NCBI GenBank assembly: GCA_050122535.1
Contig: JASFIT010000117.1
Location: 1-10,866 of the forward strand
Reading direction: 5' to 3'
From: JASFEQ01 sp050122535
GTDB taxonomy: Bacteria > Desulfobacterota > DSM-4660 > Desulfatiglandales > HGW-15
DNA length: 10,866 nt
The translations under genes and the position numbers were made by a program. The notes beneath the pieces were generated by a model that saw only the letters and a program-made list of their open reading frames with translations, was not told the DNA's origin and did not search any database. Positions 1 to 5,849 of the stretch are shown here, piece by piece; the stretch's first letter is position 1; every line of letters begins with the position of its first letter.

Positions 1-267
1 AGCCCTCAGGTCAAGGTGGTCGCGGTGCTGGTGCGTTATGAGGATGATATGGGCCTTCGGCATTTTGGAATAATCGGCCAACCGGGTCCACGGATCCACA
101 TGGATGACTCTGCCCTCAAAGGAAAACATGAGCGTACCGTGTCCTATGAATGTGATCTCCAATTTGCCAGCCGATGTTTTGATGGTGTCTGTTTCAAATC
201 CTCCAGCAACCGTGACAAAAGAAAAAGAGCCCAGGAATAAACCCACCAAAATAAGTGATTTGCCCAT
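1..267 (-). CDS. Exported metallo-beta-lactamase-fold hydrolase, N-terminal part (cut by window edge)
   Basis: Eighty-nine residues are visible; the reading frame is still open at base 1, so the C-terminal part lies outside the window. It starts MGKSLILVGL and has a hydrophobic stretch over about residues 4-21 that looks like a Sec signal peptide, with no lipobox cysteine. Residues 36-58 (ITFIGHGTLMF then VIHVDPW) match the opening beta-strands of UlaG-like MBL-fold proteins. Residues 79-86 read HQHRDHLD, the HxHxDH metal-binding motif that holds two zinc or other divalent ions in this superfamily. The ATG is preceded by AAAGGAG at a good distance, which supports this start. It is probably a periplasmic metal-dependent hydrolase. 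The substrate is unknown, because this fold covers lactonases, phosphodiesterases, nucleases and others. It is 128 bases downstream of the MATE gene and could be read from the same transcript or from its own promoter. Confidence 0.85.
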   Translation of the reverse strand, partial: MGKSLILVGLFLGSFSFVTVAGGFETDTIKTSAGKLEITFIGHGTLMFSFEGRVIHVDPWTRLADYSKMPKAHIILITHQHRDHLDLRA

Positions 268-315
268 ATTCAGCTCCTTTCAATCCAAATCCCGCAACCA
301 TGTTCTGAGTGCCTT

Positions 316-341
316 GCAGGATTAATGTTGATTGATCCTGC
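316..341. repeat. 7-bp inverted repeat upstream of the MBL-fold gene
   Basis: GCAGGAT (316-322) and ATCCTGC (335-341) form perfect 7-bp arms around a 12-base loop. The repeat lies between the MATE stop codon and the MBL-fold gene start, about 50 bases upstream of that ATG. No T-run follows it on the minus strand, so it is not a standard intrinsic terminator. It could be a weak operator or an RNA hairpin between the two genes. The arms are seen directly; a function is only a guess. Confidence 0.35.
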
Positions 342-395
342 CAAAGTTATATAACAACACAGCCCATTTTCCCTTCTAAATTACATCTCGGCAAG

Positions 396-1745
396 TTATA
401 AATGGATCACCTTTCTAAGTAGCCGGCGCGCATAGAAAAAGGTAATCACAGCGGCACTCCAGGTCACAGAAAATATTCCCCACCATATGGCCATCAATCC
501 GAAGTCAAGAATTTGGGTAAGGAAATAAAAGACAATGATGGGGGCGATAATCTGTCGATATAGCCCAATCCAGATTGCGTACATGGGCCTTTTAACGCCC
601 TGAAGCGCTGCCACATTCACATACAGAATCACATAAGCGTAGAACACAAACGCAGCAATTCTTAGATAAGTTGCACCAATTTCCACGACTTTCTCATCGC
701 TCGTAAAGAGTCCCATCAATTGCTCAGCAAGCAAAAAGACACCAATTGTACCGATACCCATGAGAATGCCGCCGTAGCGCAAAGCCAACGCCAGTGTTTC
801 TCTGATACGGCCGAACAGTTTAGCCCCGTTATTCTGGGCAACAATGGTCAGCGTTGCCGTGTTGAGGCCGATTGTGGGAAACAGGACAATCTGCTCCACA
901 CGGGTGGCAATCCCATAAGCTGCCACAGCCTCTTTACCAAACTTACTAATAAAATAGGTGATCACAAAAATACCTACACCCACTGTGATCATGTTTAGGC
1001 TGGCTGGAAATCCCTGACGAGCGATTTCTTTGAAGTAGCCCGGTTTAGGAAGGATATCTCTCATGGATTTATTGGACATGAGACCGGTCTTGTAGACCTT
1101 TATGCCCATATAGACACCACCAGACAATTGGATCAGCACTGTAGCCAATGCGATACCGGCTATTTCTAGCGGCGGAATCCCCAATCCGCCGTAAATAAAC
1201 CATGGATCTAAAATGATATTTAAGAGAAATCCTGCAATCAGGAAATTCCTGAATGATCGGGTATCGCCCAATGCAACAAGGATGGCATTGAGCATATGGA
1301 CCAGCATGAAAAAAACAGTGCCAAGAAAGATGGTATTCATATAGATCAGGCATGTAGACAGGTAGTCATCGGAAGCGCCGAGTACAGAAAATAAATAGGG
1401 TGATGCGTAAAGACCAACCCAGGTCATGATGAAAGAGACAAGAACCCCAAAGGAGATCCCCTGAATTCCAAAAAGCCTTGCTTCATTTCGATTACCAGCT
1501 CCAAGGGCATTGCCTATTAGAGCCGTGGTTCCTGTGGAGAAACCGCTCGCCATGGCAATAATGACAAAAAAGACAGGGAAAGATAGAGATAGAGCGGCTA
1601 AGGTTTGTGTTGAGATGAGGCCGCCAAAAAAGGTATCCACCACGTTGAACATGGTGTGAAAGAAAAGCCCGATACTCACCGGGATGGCGATCTGCCGTAT
1701 GAGTTTTGCAATGGGTTGGGTGGTCAACTGAATCTCGTTTTCCAT
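396..1745 (-). CDS. MATE-family multidrug/metabolite exporter
   Basis: A 449-aa integral inner-membrane protein with about twelve hydrophobic segments, the usual size for MATE (MatE, PF01554) proteins. These proteins swap Na+ or H+ for cationic drugs or metabolites. Family-like stretches are FNVVDTFFGG near residues 33-42, FSTGTTALIGNALGAG near 69-84, and the second-half counterparts AAYGIATRVEQIVLFP and LTIVAQNNGA. The two halves show the family's internal duplication. The start ATG is only 9 bases after the stop of permease 2 and the best Shine-Dalgarno match (GAGG) is rather far upstream, so translation is probably coupled to the permease. Placement at the end of an amino-acid uptake operon is unusual and suggests that the exporter either returns a related compound or is carried along by transcription. 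The actual substrate cannot be predicted from sequence. The protein appears complete, with no frameshift. Confidence 0.93.
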   Translation of the reverse strand: MENEIQLTTQPIAKLIRQIAIPVSIGLFFHTMFNVVDTFFGGLISTQTLAALSLSFPVFFVIIAMASGFSTGTTALIGNALGAGNRNEARLFGIQGISFGVLVSFIMTWVGLYASPYLFSVLGASDDYLSTCLIYMNTIFLGTVFFMLVHMLNAILVALGDTRSFRNFLIAGFLLNIILDPWFIYGGLGIPPLEIAGIALATVLIQLSGGVYMGIKVYKTGLMSNKSMRDILPKPGYFKEIARQGFPASLNMITVGVGIFVITYFISKFGKEAVAAYGIATRVEQIVLFPTIGLNTATLTIVAQNNGAKLFGRIRETLALALRYGGILMGIGTIGVFLLAEQLMGLFTSDEKVVEIGATYLRIAAFVFYAYVILYVNVAALQGVKRPMYAIWIGLYRQIIAPIIVFYFLTQILDFGLMAIWWGIFSVTWSAAVITFFYARRLLRKVIHL

Positions 1746-1754
1746 GATAAACGC

Positions 1755-2696
1755 TTAAACCTCGCTTCTCCTCATATGGATCTCAAGCCGTTCCACCGAC
1801 AGGGATAAGGCAAGGGCCAAAATGAAATATAGGGCCGTCACGGTGATCCAGACTTCAAAGGTGAGATAGGTGGCTGACATGAGCTCCATGCCCTGAAAGG
1901 TCAATTCCTGGATGGAGATGACCGAGACAATGGCAGAGTCCTTAATGGTGGAGATGAACTGCCCAGCTAATGGTGGAAGAATCCTCCGAGTTGCCTGGGG
2001 GAGGATAACGTGACGCATCTGTTGCCACCATGATAAACCTAAGGCATGAGAGGCCTCCCATTGTCCCCTTTCAATGGATTGGACCCCTGCCCTGACGATC
2101 TCAGCAATGTAGGCCCCTTCAAAAAGGGCAAGGGTAATCAGTGCTGACAAGAAGGCCGAGAAGAGGGGCGGTGACGCAAAGAGAAACGTAAACAGCGCCT
2201 GTATATTCTCAGATCGGGATTTGACGAATTCATCTACACCCACGCTTGTCATGATCTGATCGGTCAAGAAAAAGTAGAAGATAAAAATCAAGACAAGGGG
2301 TGGAAGATTGCGGATCAATTCCACATAGGTCCGCCCAATCAATCGGCTGAAAAGGCTTTTGCTCAGTCGGCAAAGTCCAATCACTGTCCCTATGAATGTT
2401 GCGAGAATGGTGCTCCAGACGCTTAATCGGATGGTTGTGAAGAGTCCTTGCATGAGGATGTTAGCCACCCATTTTTTGTTCTCTTCATCGAATCGGTAAA
2501 GGTATTGTGGTATGGATCCCCAATCCCAATTGTATTGAAGACCCACCTTGATCCTCTGCAAGACGTAGATCGCCGCTAACAATAGAAATAAGAATAGGGT
2601 GATGTCAAGGAACGTAATTCTTCTCTTTCCCTTTCTCAAAATCGGCCTCACATTCGAAAATTTATCGAAGCATGTCCTCCCAATCCTTTGTTTCAA
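1755..2696 (-). CDS. Polar amino-acid ABC transporter permease 2
   Basis: Inner-membrane permease of the HisM/GlnP type (BPD_transp_1). The cytoplasmic EAA loop, which docks to the ATPase, is at about residues 214-242: EASHALGLSWWQQMRHVILP followed by QATRRILPP. Several hydrophobic helices flank it, the first at about residues 29-46. The longest open frame (313 aa) begins with a TTG inside the end of the binding-protein gene, a 35-base overlap. GTG at 2651 or TTG at 2639 (the latter with GAGG in front) are alternative starts, so the N-terminus is uncertain. Compared with permease 1 it carries roughly 35 extra residues (about 146-181) between two membrane segments. Both permeases share a YNW-W---PQY motif ahead of the core domain, marking them as paralogues likely to form a heterodimer with one ATPase dimer. 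It lies in the operon with the binding protein upstream and MATE downstream. Confidence 0.92.
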   Translation of the reverse strand: MKQRIGRTCFDKFSNVRPILRKGKRRITFLDITLFLFLLLAAIYVLQRIKVGLQYNWDWGSIPQYLYRFDEENKKWVANILMQGLFTTIRLSVWSTILATFIGTVIGLCRLSKSLFSRLIGRTYVELIRNLPPLVLIFIFYFFLTDQIMTSVGVDEFVKSRSENIQALFTFLFASPPLFSAFLSALITLALFEGAYIAEIVRAGVQSIERGQWEASHALGLSWWQQMRHVILPQATRRILPPLAGQFISTIKDSAIVSVISIQELTFQGMELMSATYLTFEVWITVTALYFILALALSLSVERLEIHMRRSEV

Positions 2697-3498
2697 ACCA
2701 ATAGTGCTTTCTCTCTTTCAGCCAACCCTCAGCCTCCACCACACGAATCCAGTTGTTTAGGTAATTGAGCGTGTCAAAATCCCCTTTCCTTAAAGCAAAT
2801 GCTATGGGCTCGCTGGTGAAGTTGGTCTTTAGGGGCAGGAAAAGCTTTTCTGGATATTTCATAGCCTGAAATCTGGGCATTGGGGCAGATCCCACCACAG
2901 CGTGAACCCTACCGTTGAGAAGTTCCTGATATGCCTGCGACTCGTCGTCAAACATGCGCAGTTGCGCTTTTGGCATGAATTTCCTAACGGCGGTTACAGC
3001 TGTGGAGCCGAGTCTGGCAGCGAGCAACGCGTCAGAACGGTTAAAGTCATTTAGACTTCTAAAGCCTGCGGCGAGTTTTTTATGGGCCACTATAGACATG
3101 CCCGTATAATCATAGGGAATGCTGAAGTTGACCTTCAGATTCCGGTCCGGCCGAATTCCCATGCCGCCAATAATGACATCAAACTTGCCAGAGAGAAGCG
3201 CGGGAATGATGCCATCCCACTTGGTGGGGACGAACTCGGCCTTGACTCCCATATCATTGGCAAGTCTGATGGCCACATCGATCTCAAAACCAATCAACTT
3301 GCCTGTTTTGTCCCTCATGGCCCATGGCACAAAGGTGGACATGCCAACCCGCAAAGCACCACGTCTGAGAACCTGCTCCAAGGCGCTCTCTTTTACAAGC
3401 TGCTGCTGAATCTTCCCGGCAAATACCGGACCAGCCATGCCAAAAAGCAGGGAAACAATCAACATGCTTCCTACCCATAAGCGCTCAATTTTCATCAT
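2662..3498 (-). CDS. Periplasmic polar amino-acid binding protein (SBP family 3)
   Basis: A 278-aa substrate-binding protein (SBP_bac_3, PF00497) that would capture an amino acid in the periplasm and deliver it to the permease pair. Residues 1-27 form a signal peptide: basic start, hydrophobic core, and a cleavage-like VFA site before GK at 27/28. There is no lipobox, so it is probably soluble. The family signature GFEIDVAIRLANDMG lies at 70-84, followed by WDGIIPALLSGKFDVIIGGM (94-113) and GIRPDRN (114-120), the region that in this family contacts the ligand carboxylate. The arginine in that loop fits an alpha-amino acid ligand, but the specific one cannot be told. Two adjacent ATG codons are possible; the second (3495) has better spacing from AAGGA. 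It is separated from the ATPase gene by a 427-base gap containing an inverted-repeat element, whereas it overlaps permease 2. Confidence 0.94.
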   Translation of the reverse strand: MMKIERLWVGSMLIVSLLFGMAGPVFAGKIQQQLVKESALEQVLRRGALRVGMSTFVPWAMRDKTGKLIGFEIDVAIRLANDMGVKAEFVPTKWDGIIPALLSGKFDVIIGGMGIRPDRNLKVNFSIPYDYTGMSIVAHKKLAAGFRSLNDFNRSDALLAARLGSTAVTAVRKFMPKAQLRMFDDESQAYQELLNGRVHAVVGSAPMPRFQAMKYPEKLFLPLKTNFTSEPIAFALRKGDFDTLNYLNNWIRVVEAEGWLKERKHYWFETKDWEDMLR

Positions 3499-3567
3499 CT
3501 ATTCCTTTCAATTTCTCTTAAATCCCTTCAGCGTGCTACAGTGAAGCTCCCCCAAGTTCGCCCAGCC

Positions 3568-3836
3568 GGGGGCATGGGGGTCTCTTTTCAAGACCGCAAC
3601 CCAAAAGACGGCTCTCTTCCTTACCACCCCCATCTCCAATATTCAGGGCTCCGGGAACAGGCCCGCCCGCCTCGCCTGAGCGAGCAGGCTCGCGCTGGCG
3701 GGCAGGCACAGGGGAGATCCATCATTGACGCCACCTTGCGCTGTGGGGCTGCCGCCATAATGTTGTTACACTTTGGTGCCGTCCCACAACCACCGGGCAG
3801 ATGGTTGTCGGCTTGAAAAGAGACCCCCACACCCCC
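3568..3836. mobile_element. 269-bp MITE-like element with 25-bp terminal inverted repeats
   Basis: The left end (3568-3592) and the right end (3812-3836) are inverted copies, identical at 23 of 25 positions; they differ only in a CAT versus TGT core. Each end has two G5 blocks followed by TCTCTTTTCAAG. The 219 bases between hold a GC-rich nested hairpin (3661-3707) and a second small inverted repeat (ACAACCA ... TGGTTGT, near 3785-3808). No convincing protein is encoded; the open frames across it have low-complexity, repeat-driven compositions. No clear target-site duplication was seen. The size, terminal repeats and non-coding interior fit a miniature inverted-repeat element or a similar dispersed repeat, though mobility is inferred only. 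It sits between the ATPase and binding-protein genes, inside what is otherwise a compact operon, and fills most of the 427-base gap there. Confidence 0.6.
3661..3707. repeat. GC-rich nested hairpin inside the 269-bp element
   Basis: The outer arms 3661-3671 and 3697-3707 pair at 10 of 11 positions. Within the loop, GCCTG (3674-3678) and CAGGC (3685-3689) pair around a 6-base loop. An alternative pairing of GCGAGC with GCTCGC is also possible. Such very GC-rich palindromes are commonly dispersed intergenic repeats. The arms are seen directly; that they are repeated elsewhere in the genome is an assumption. Confidence 0.55.
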
Positions 3837-3858
3837 AGCAAAGGATCCCATTCATCGC

Positions 3859-3872
3859 CGCTCGGAAGAGCG
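3859..3872. repeat. Short stem-loop after the ATPase gene
   Basis: CGCTC (3859-3863), a four-base GGAA loop and GAGCG (3868-3872) form a perfect 5-bp stem 54 bases downstream of the ATPase stop codon. On the minus strand it is not followed by a run of T, so termination would be weak at best. It may act as a processing or stability hairpin between the ATPase and the binding-protein message. Confidence 0.3.
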
Positions 3873-3925
3873 AAGCATTCTGGCATGTCTTCGTAAAGTA
3901 TGGTTATAAATTCCCTGATGCCAAT

Positions 3926-4678
3926 TCATAGAATCTGACTCAGGAAGCGTTTTGTCCGCTCCTCCTTGGGTTCTTCAAAGAAATGTTGGGCCGTTCCCTC
4001 TTCAACGATTCGACCCTCCTCCATAAAAATCACCCGGTCACTCACCTCGCGGGCAAAACCCATCTCGTGTGTGACCACGACCATCGTCATTCCCTCCTGA
4101 GCGAGGGATTTCATAACGTCCAAGACCTCATTGATCATTTCAGGGTCCAGAGCACTCGTTACCTCGTCAAAAAGTATCACCTTAGGCATCAGAGCAAGAG
4201 CCCTTGCAATGGCTACACGCTGTTGTTGTCCGCCGCTGAGTTGACTCGGATAACTGTCCGCCTTCTCTGAGATGCCCACCTTCCTGAGCAGGTCCATCGT
4301 GGTCTCCATGGCCTCCTTTCTGCTCTTTTTTCGCACAAGCCTCTGGGCTAAGGTCACATTCTCGAAAACGGTCATGTGGGGAAAAAGATTAAAAGACTGA
4401 AAGACCATCCCTACCTCTTTTCGTATCGCCATGCGGTTACTCTTGTTATCGTCTAGAGGTATGCCGTCAATGAGGATGGAACCACTATCGATTTCTTCAA
4501 GTCCGTTGAGACATCGAAGGAATGTGGATTTGCCAGAGCCGGATGGCCCTATCACAACAACCACCTCACTGCGACGGATTTTGCTGGAAAATTCCTGCAG
4601 CGCACGGACGCCATTGGGAAATATCTTGCTGATTTTGTTAACTATGATGATGTGGTCTCCCAAGGCCCTTTCTTGCAT
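3926..4678 (-). CDS. Polar amino-acid ABC transporter ATPase (GlnQ/HisP type)
   Basis: A 250-aa cytoplasmic ATPase that powers import through the two neighbouring permeases. All nucleotide-binding motifs are present: Walker A GPSGSGKST at 44-52, Q-loop glutamine at 94 (MVFQSFNLFPHMTV), signature LSGGQQQRVAIARAL at 147-161, Walker B VILFDE at 167-172, D-loop SALD at 175-178 and switch histidine H204 in VVTHEMGFA. The length equals that of GlnQ/HisP. One small oddity is DEVTSALD where the family usually has DEPTSALD; the catalytic glutamate is kept, so activity should be unaffected. The ATG is preceded by AAGGAG at 8 bases. It begins 21 bases after the permease 1 stop, so the two are surely co-transcribed. 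Its partners further down, the binding protein and permease 2, lie beyond the inverted-repeat element. Confidence 0.96.
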   Translation of the reverse strand: MQERALGDHIIIVNKISKIFPNGVRALQEFSSKIRRSEVVVVIGPSGSGKSTFLRCLNGLEEIDSGSILIDGIPLDDNKSNRMAIRKEVGMVFQSFNLFPHMTVFENVTLAQRLVRKKSRKEAMETTMDLLRKVGISEKADSYPSQLSGGQQQRVAIARALALMPKVILFDEVTSALDPEMINEVLDVMKSLAQEGMTMVVVTHEMGFAREVSDRVIFMEEGRIVEEGTAQHFFEEPKEERTKRFLSQIL

Positions 4679-4699
4679 TGGATAAACTCCTTTTTCTCC

Positions 4700-5521
4700 C
4701 TACGCTGCGACACGAAGACGGTTTTCCATAGCGTTGACCACCACGGAAAGGCTCACGGTAATGAGAAGATAAATGGCGGCGATCGTGAACCAGAGTTCGA
4801 AAGTGAGATAGGTCTCTGCGATAATCGCCCGGCCTTGCATGGTTAGGTCATAGATGGCTATGGTGCTAACGAGGGCGGAATCTTTTACCAGGGATATGGC
4901 CTGATTGGTCAGCGGCGGTAGAATCCTCCGAATGGCTTGGGGCAGGATGATATGCCGGTAATTGTGGAAGGTGGAGAGGCCAAGGCTGTATGCCGCCTCC
5001 CATTGCCCCCTATGGATGGAGACGATTCCGGCTCGGAAGATCTCTGACGCATAAGCCCCTTCAAAAAGACTCAGTGCCAACACGGCTGAAGCAAAGCGAC
5101 TTATGTCAAGAACGGGTGAGAGGACGAAGTAGATGAAAAAGAGCTGCACCAGGAGCGGAGTGTTCCGGATGCATTCCAGGTATCCCCGAGCCAAGCCCCT
5201 TGCCACGAAAGAGTTGGAGAGGCGAAAAAGCGCGGTCACCAATCCAAGGACAAAGGCGAGAAGCAAACTCACCGCAGTGATGTGAATCGTTACCATCAGC
5301 CCGTGAAGAAGGGGGCCAGCGACAAGGTCGCCATTCTCAAAAGAGAATATGTACTGAGGGACTCGGTACCACTGCCAGTTGTAACCAAGCCTTTCGGTGC
5401 CGCGGGCCATTAACCAGGTCAAGGCGGCGATGAGGAGTAGAAACTTGATCACATCCGGCAAGGGAGATCTTCTCAGGAAAGACCAGGCTTTCTCGCGCAA
5501 CTTGGGATCAGGTGTTGTCAT
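4700..5521 (-). CDS. Polar amino-acid ABC transporter permease 1
   Basis: A 273-aa inner-membrane permease of the HisM/GlnP type. A first hydrophobic segment lies at about 25-38, then a YNWQWYRVPQY stretch (47-57) that is matched in permease 2, then the core membrane domain from about residue 70. The EAA loop is at 175-203 (EAAYSLGLSTFHNYRHIILP then QAIRRILPP) and the core ends with a typical KDSALVSTIAIYDLTMQG segment (213-230). It is the first full gene of the transport operon, 21 bases ahead of the ATPase gene. The ATG has only a weak TGGA ribosome-site match, so expression may depend on translation of the possible leader ORF ending 27 bases upstream. It probably pairs with permease 2, since the operon encodes two different permeases and one ATPase. 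Confidence 0.94.
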   Translation of the reverse strand: MTTPDPKLREKAWSFLRRSPLPDVIKFLLLIAALTWLMARGTERLGYNWQWYRVPQYIFSFENGDLVAGPLLHGLMVTIHITAVSLLLAFVLGLVTALFRLSNSFVARGLARGYLECIRNTPLLVQLFFIYFVLSPVLDISRFASAVLALSLFEGAYASEIFRAGIVSIHRGQWEAAYSLGLSTFHNYRHIILPQAIRRILPPLTNQAISLVKDSALVSTIAIYDLTMQGRAIIAETYLTFELWFTIAAIYLLITVSLSVVVNAMENRLRVAA

Positions 5522-5548
5522 GTCCAGTAACTAAAGTATGAAGTCCGC

Positions 5549-5644
5549 TTATGTGTCCACTTTGAGCCGACTGAAACTCAAGTCAACCTGCTGTGCGTCC
5601 TCAAAGAATAACAATTCATAATGACGCAGATTGCGAGGCACCAA
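5549..5644 (-). CDS. Possible 31-codon leader ORF ahead of the transporter operon
   Basis: On the minus strand a TTG codon (5644), directly followed by an in-frame GTG (5641), sits 8 bases after a clear AAGGAG (5658-5653) and opens a 31-codon frame ending at TAA (5549-5551). The product begins (M)VPRNLRHYELLFFEDAQ, is mixed in composition and has no run of a single amino acid of the kind used in classical attenuation. It would be the first reading frame after the strong promoter at 5665-5693, and it ends 27 bases before permease 1. A non-ATG start, short length and lack of a known homologue make it uncertain; the AAGGAG may be chance. If real, it could couple translation into permease 1, which has a weak ribosome site. 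Confidence 0.25.
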   Translation of the reverse strand: MVPRNLRHYELLFFEDAQQVDLSFSRLKVDT

Positions 5645-5648
5645 TTTA

Positions 5649-5684
5649 CAATCTCCTTATTGGCAAAATATGATTTGGAGATTG
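5649..5684. promoter_or_regulatory. Operator-like inverted repeat centred on the -10 box
   Basis: CAATCTCC (5649-5656) and GGAGATTG (5677-5684) form perfect 8-bp arms, 20 bases apart. The centre falls on the -10 hexamer (5665-5670) of the promoter for the transport operon. One arm lies in the -10/-35 spacer, the other just after the expected start of transcription and overlapping the AAGGAG of the leader ORF. This is the position expected for a dimeric repressor site. The identity of any regulator is unknown, and no regulator gene is in the window. Confidence 0.4.
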
Positions 5685-5693
5685 GTGTGTCAA
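5665..5693 (-). promoter_or_regulatory. Sigma70-like promoter of the amino-acid transport operon
   Basis: Reading the minus strand, TTGACA (5693-5688, a perfect -35 box) is followed after exactly 17 bases by TATTTT (5670-5665, four of six matches to TATAAT). Transcription would begin near 5658, giving a leader of about 137 bases to the permease 1 ATG. It is the best promoter-like sequence in the window and sits in the expected place upstream of the operon. A further short inverted repeat, CTCAC/GTGAG (5709-5724), lies 15 bases upstream of the -35 box. Confidence 0.65.
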
Positions 5694-5708
5694 GTATGGG
5701 TATGGTAA

Positions 5709-5724
5709 CTCACATAAGGGTGAG
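5709..5724. repeat. Short inverted repeat upstream of the -35 box
   Basis: CTCAC (5709-5713) and GTGAG (5720-5724) form 5-bp arms around a 6-base loop, 15 bases upstream of the -35 hexamer. The position suits an activator or secondary operator site, but arms this short occur by chance. Confidence 0.25.
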
Positions 5725-5773
5725 CAAAGATTTACCGGTGGCTGGTATGGTTGTGTATTAATAAAAGGGCAGG

Positions 5774-5825
5774 AGAGCGGGATTCAGACGCTCCCGCCCC
5801 CCTCAAGAGTCGGACAGGGAGCGTC
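5774..5825 (-). terminator. Probable terminator hairpin region after the HtrA gene
   Basis: Two overlapping hairpins lie 25-75 bases past the protease stop codon. GACGCTCCC (5787-5795) and GGGAGCGTC (5817-5825) form perfect 9-bp arms with a 21-base loop. The competing pair GCGGGA (5777-5782) and TCCCGC (5792-5797) has a 9-base loop and can be lengthened by two more pairs. On the minus strand the second hairpin is followed, some ten bases later, by CCCTTTTATT, a modest T-run. The two pairings are mutually exclusive. Termination is likely from the position and GC content, but the T-tract is short and offset. Confidence 0.45.
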
Positions 5826-5849
5826 CATGCCTGGAAATCAGCTGAGCCA

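Noticed and set aside
16..325. Two plus-strand open frames at the left edge
   Set aside because: They lie opposite the minus-strand MBL-fold gene, which has a signal peptide, a metal-binding motif and a good ribosome site.
3541..3851. Two open frames (91 codons on plus, 76 on minus) over the gap between the ATPase and binding-protein genes
   Set aside because: Both run through the inverted-repeat element, share a GVSFQ piece only because of the inverted ends, and show no protein-like pattern.
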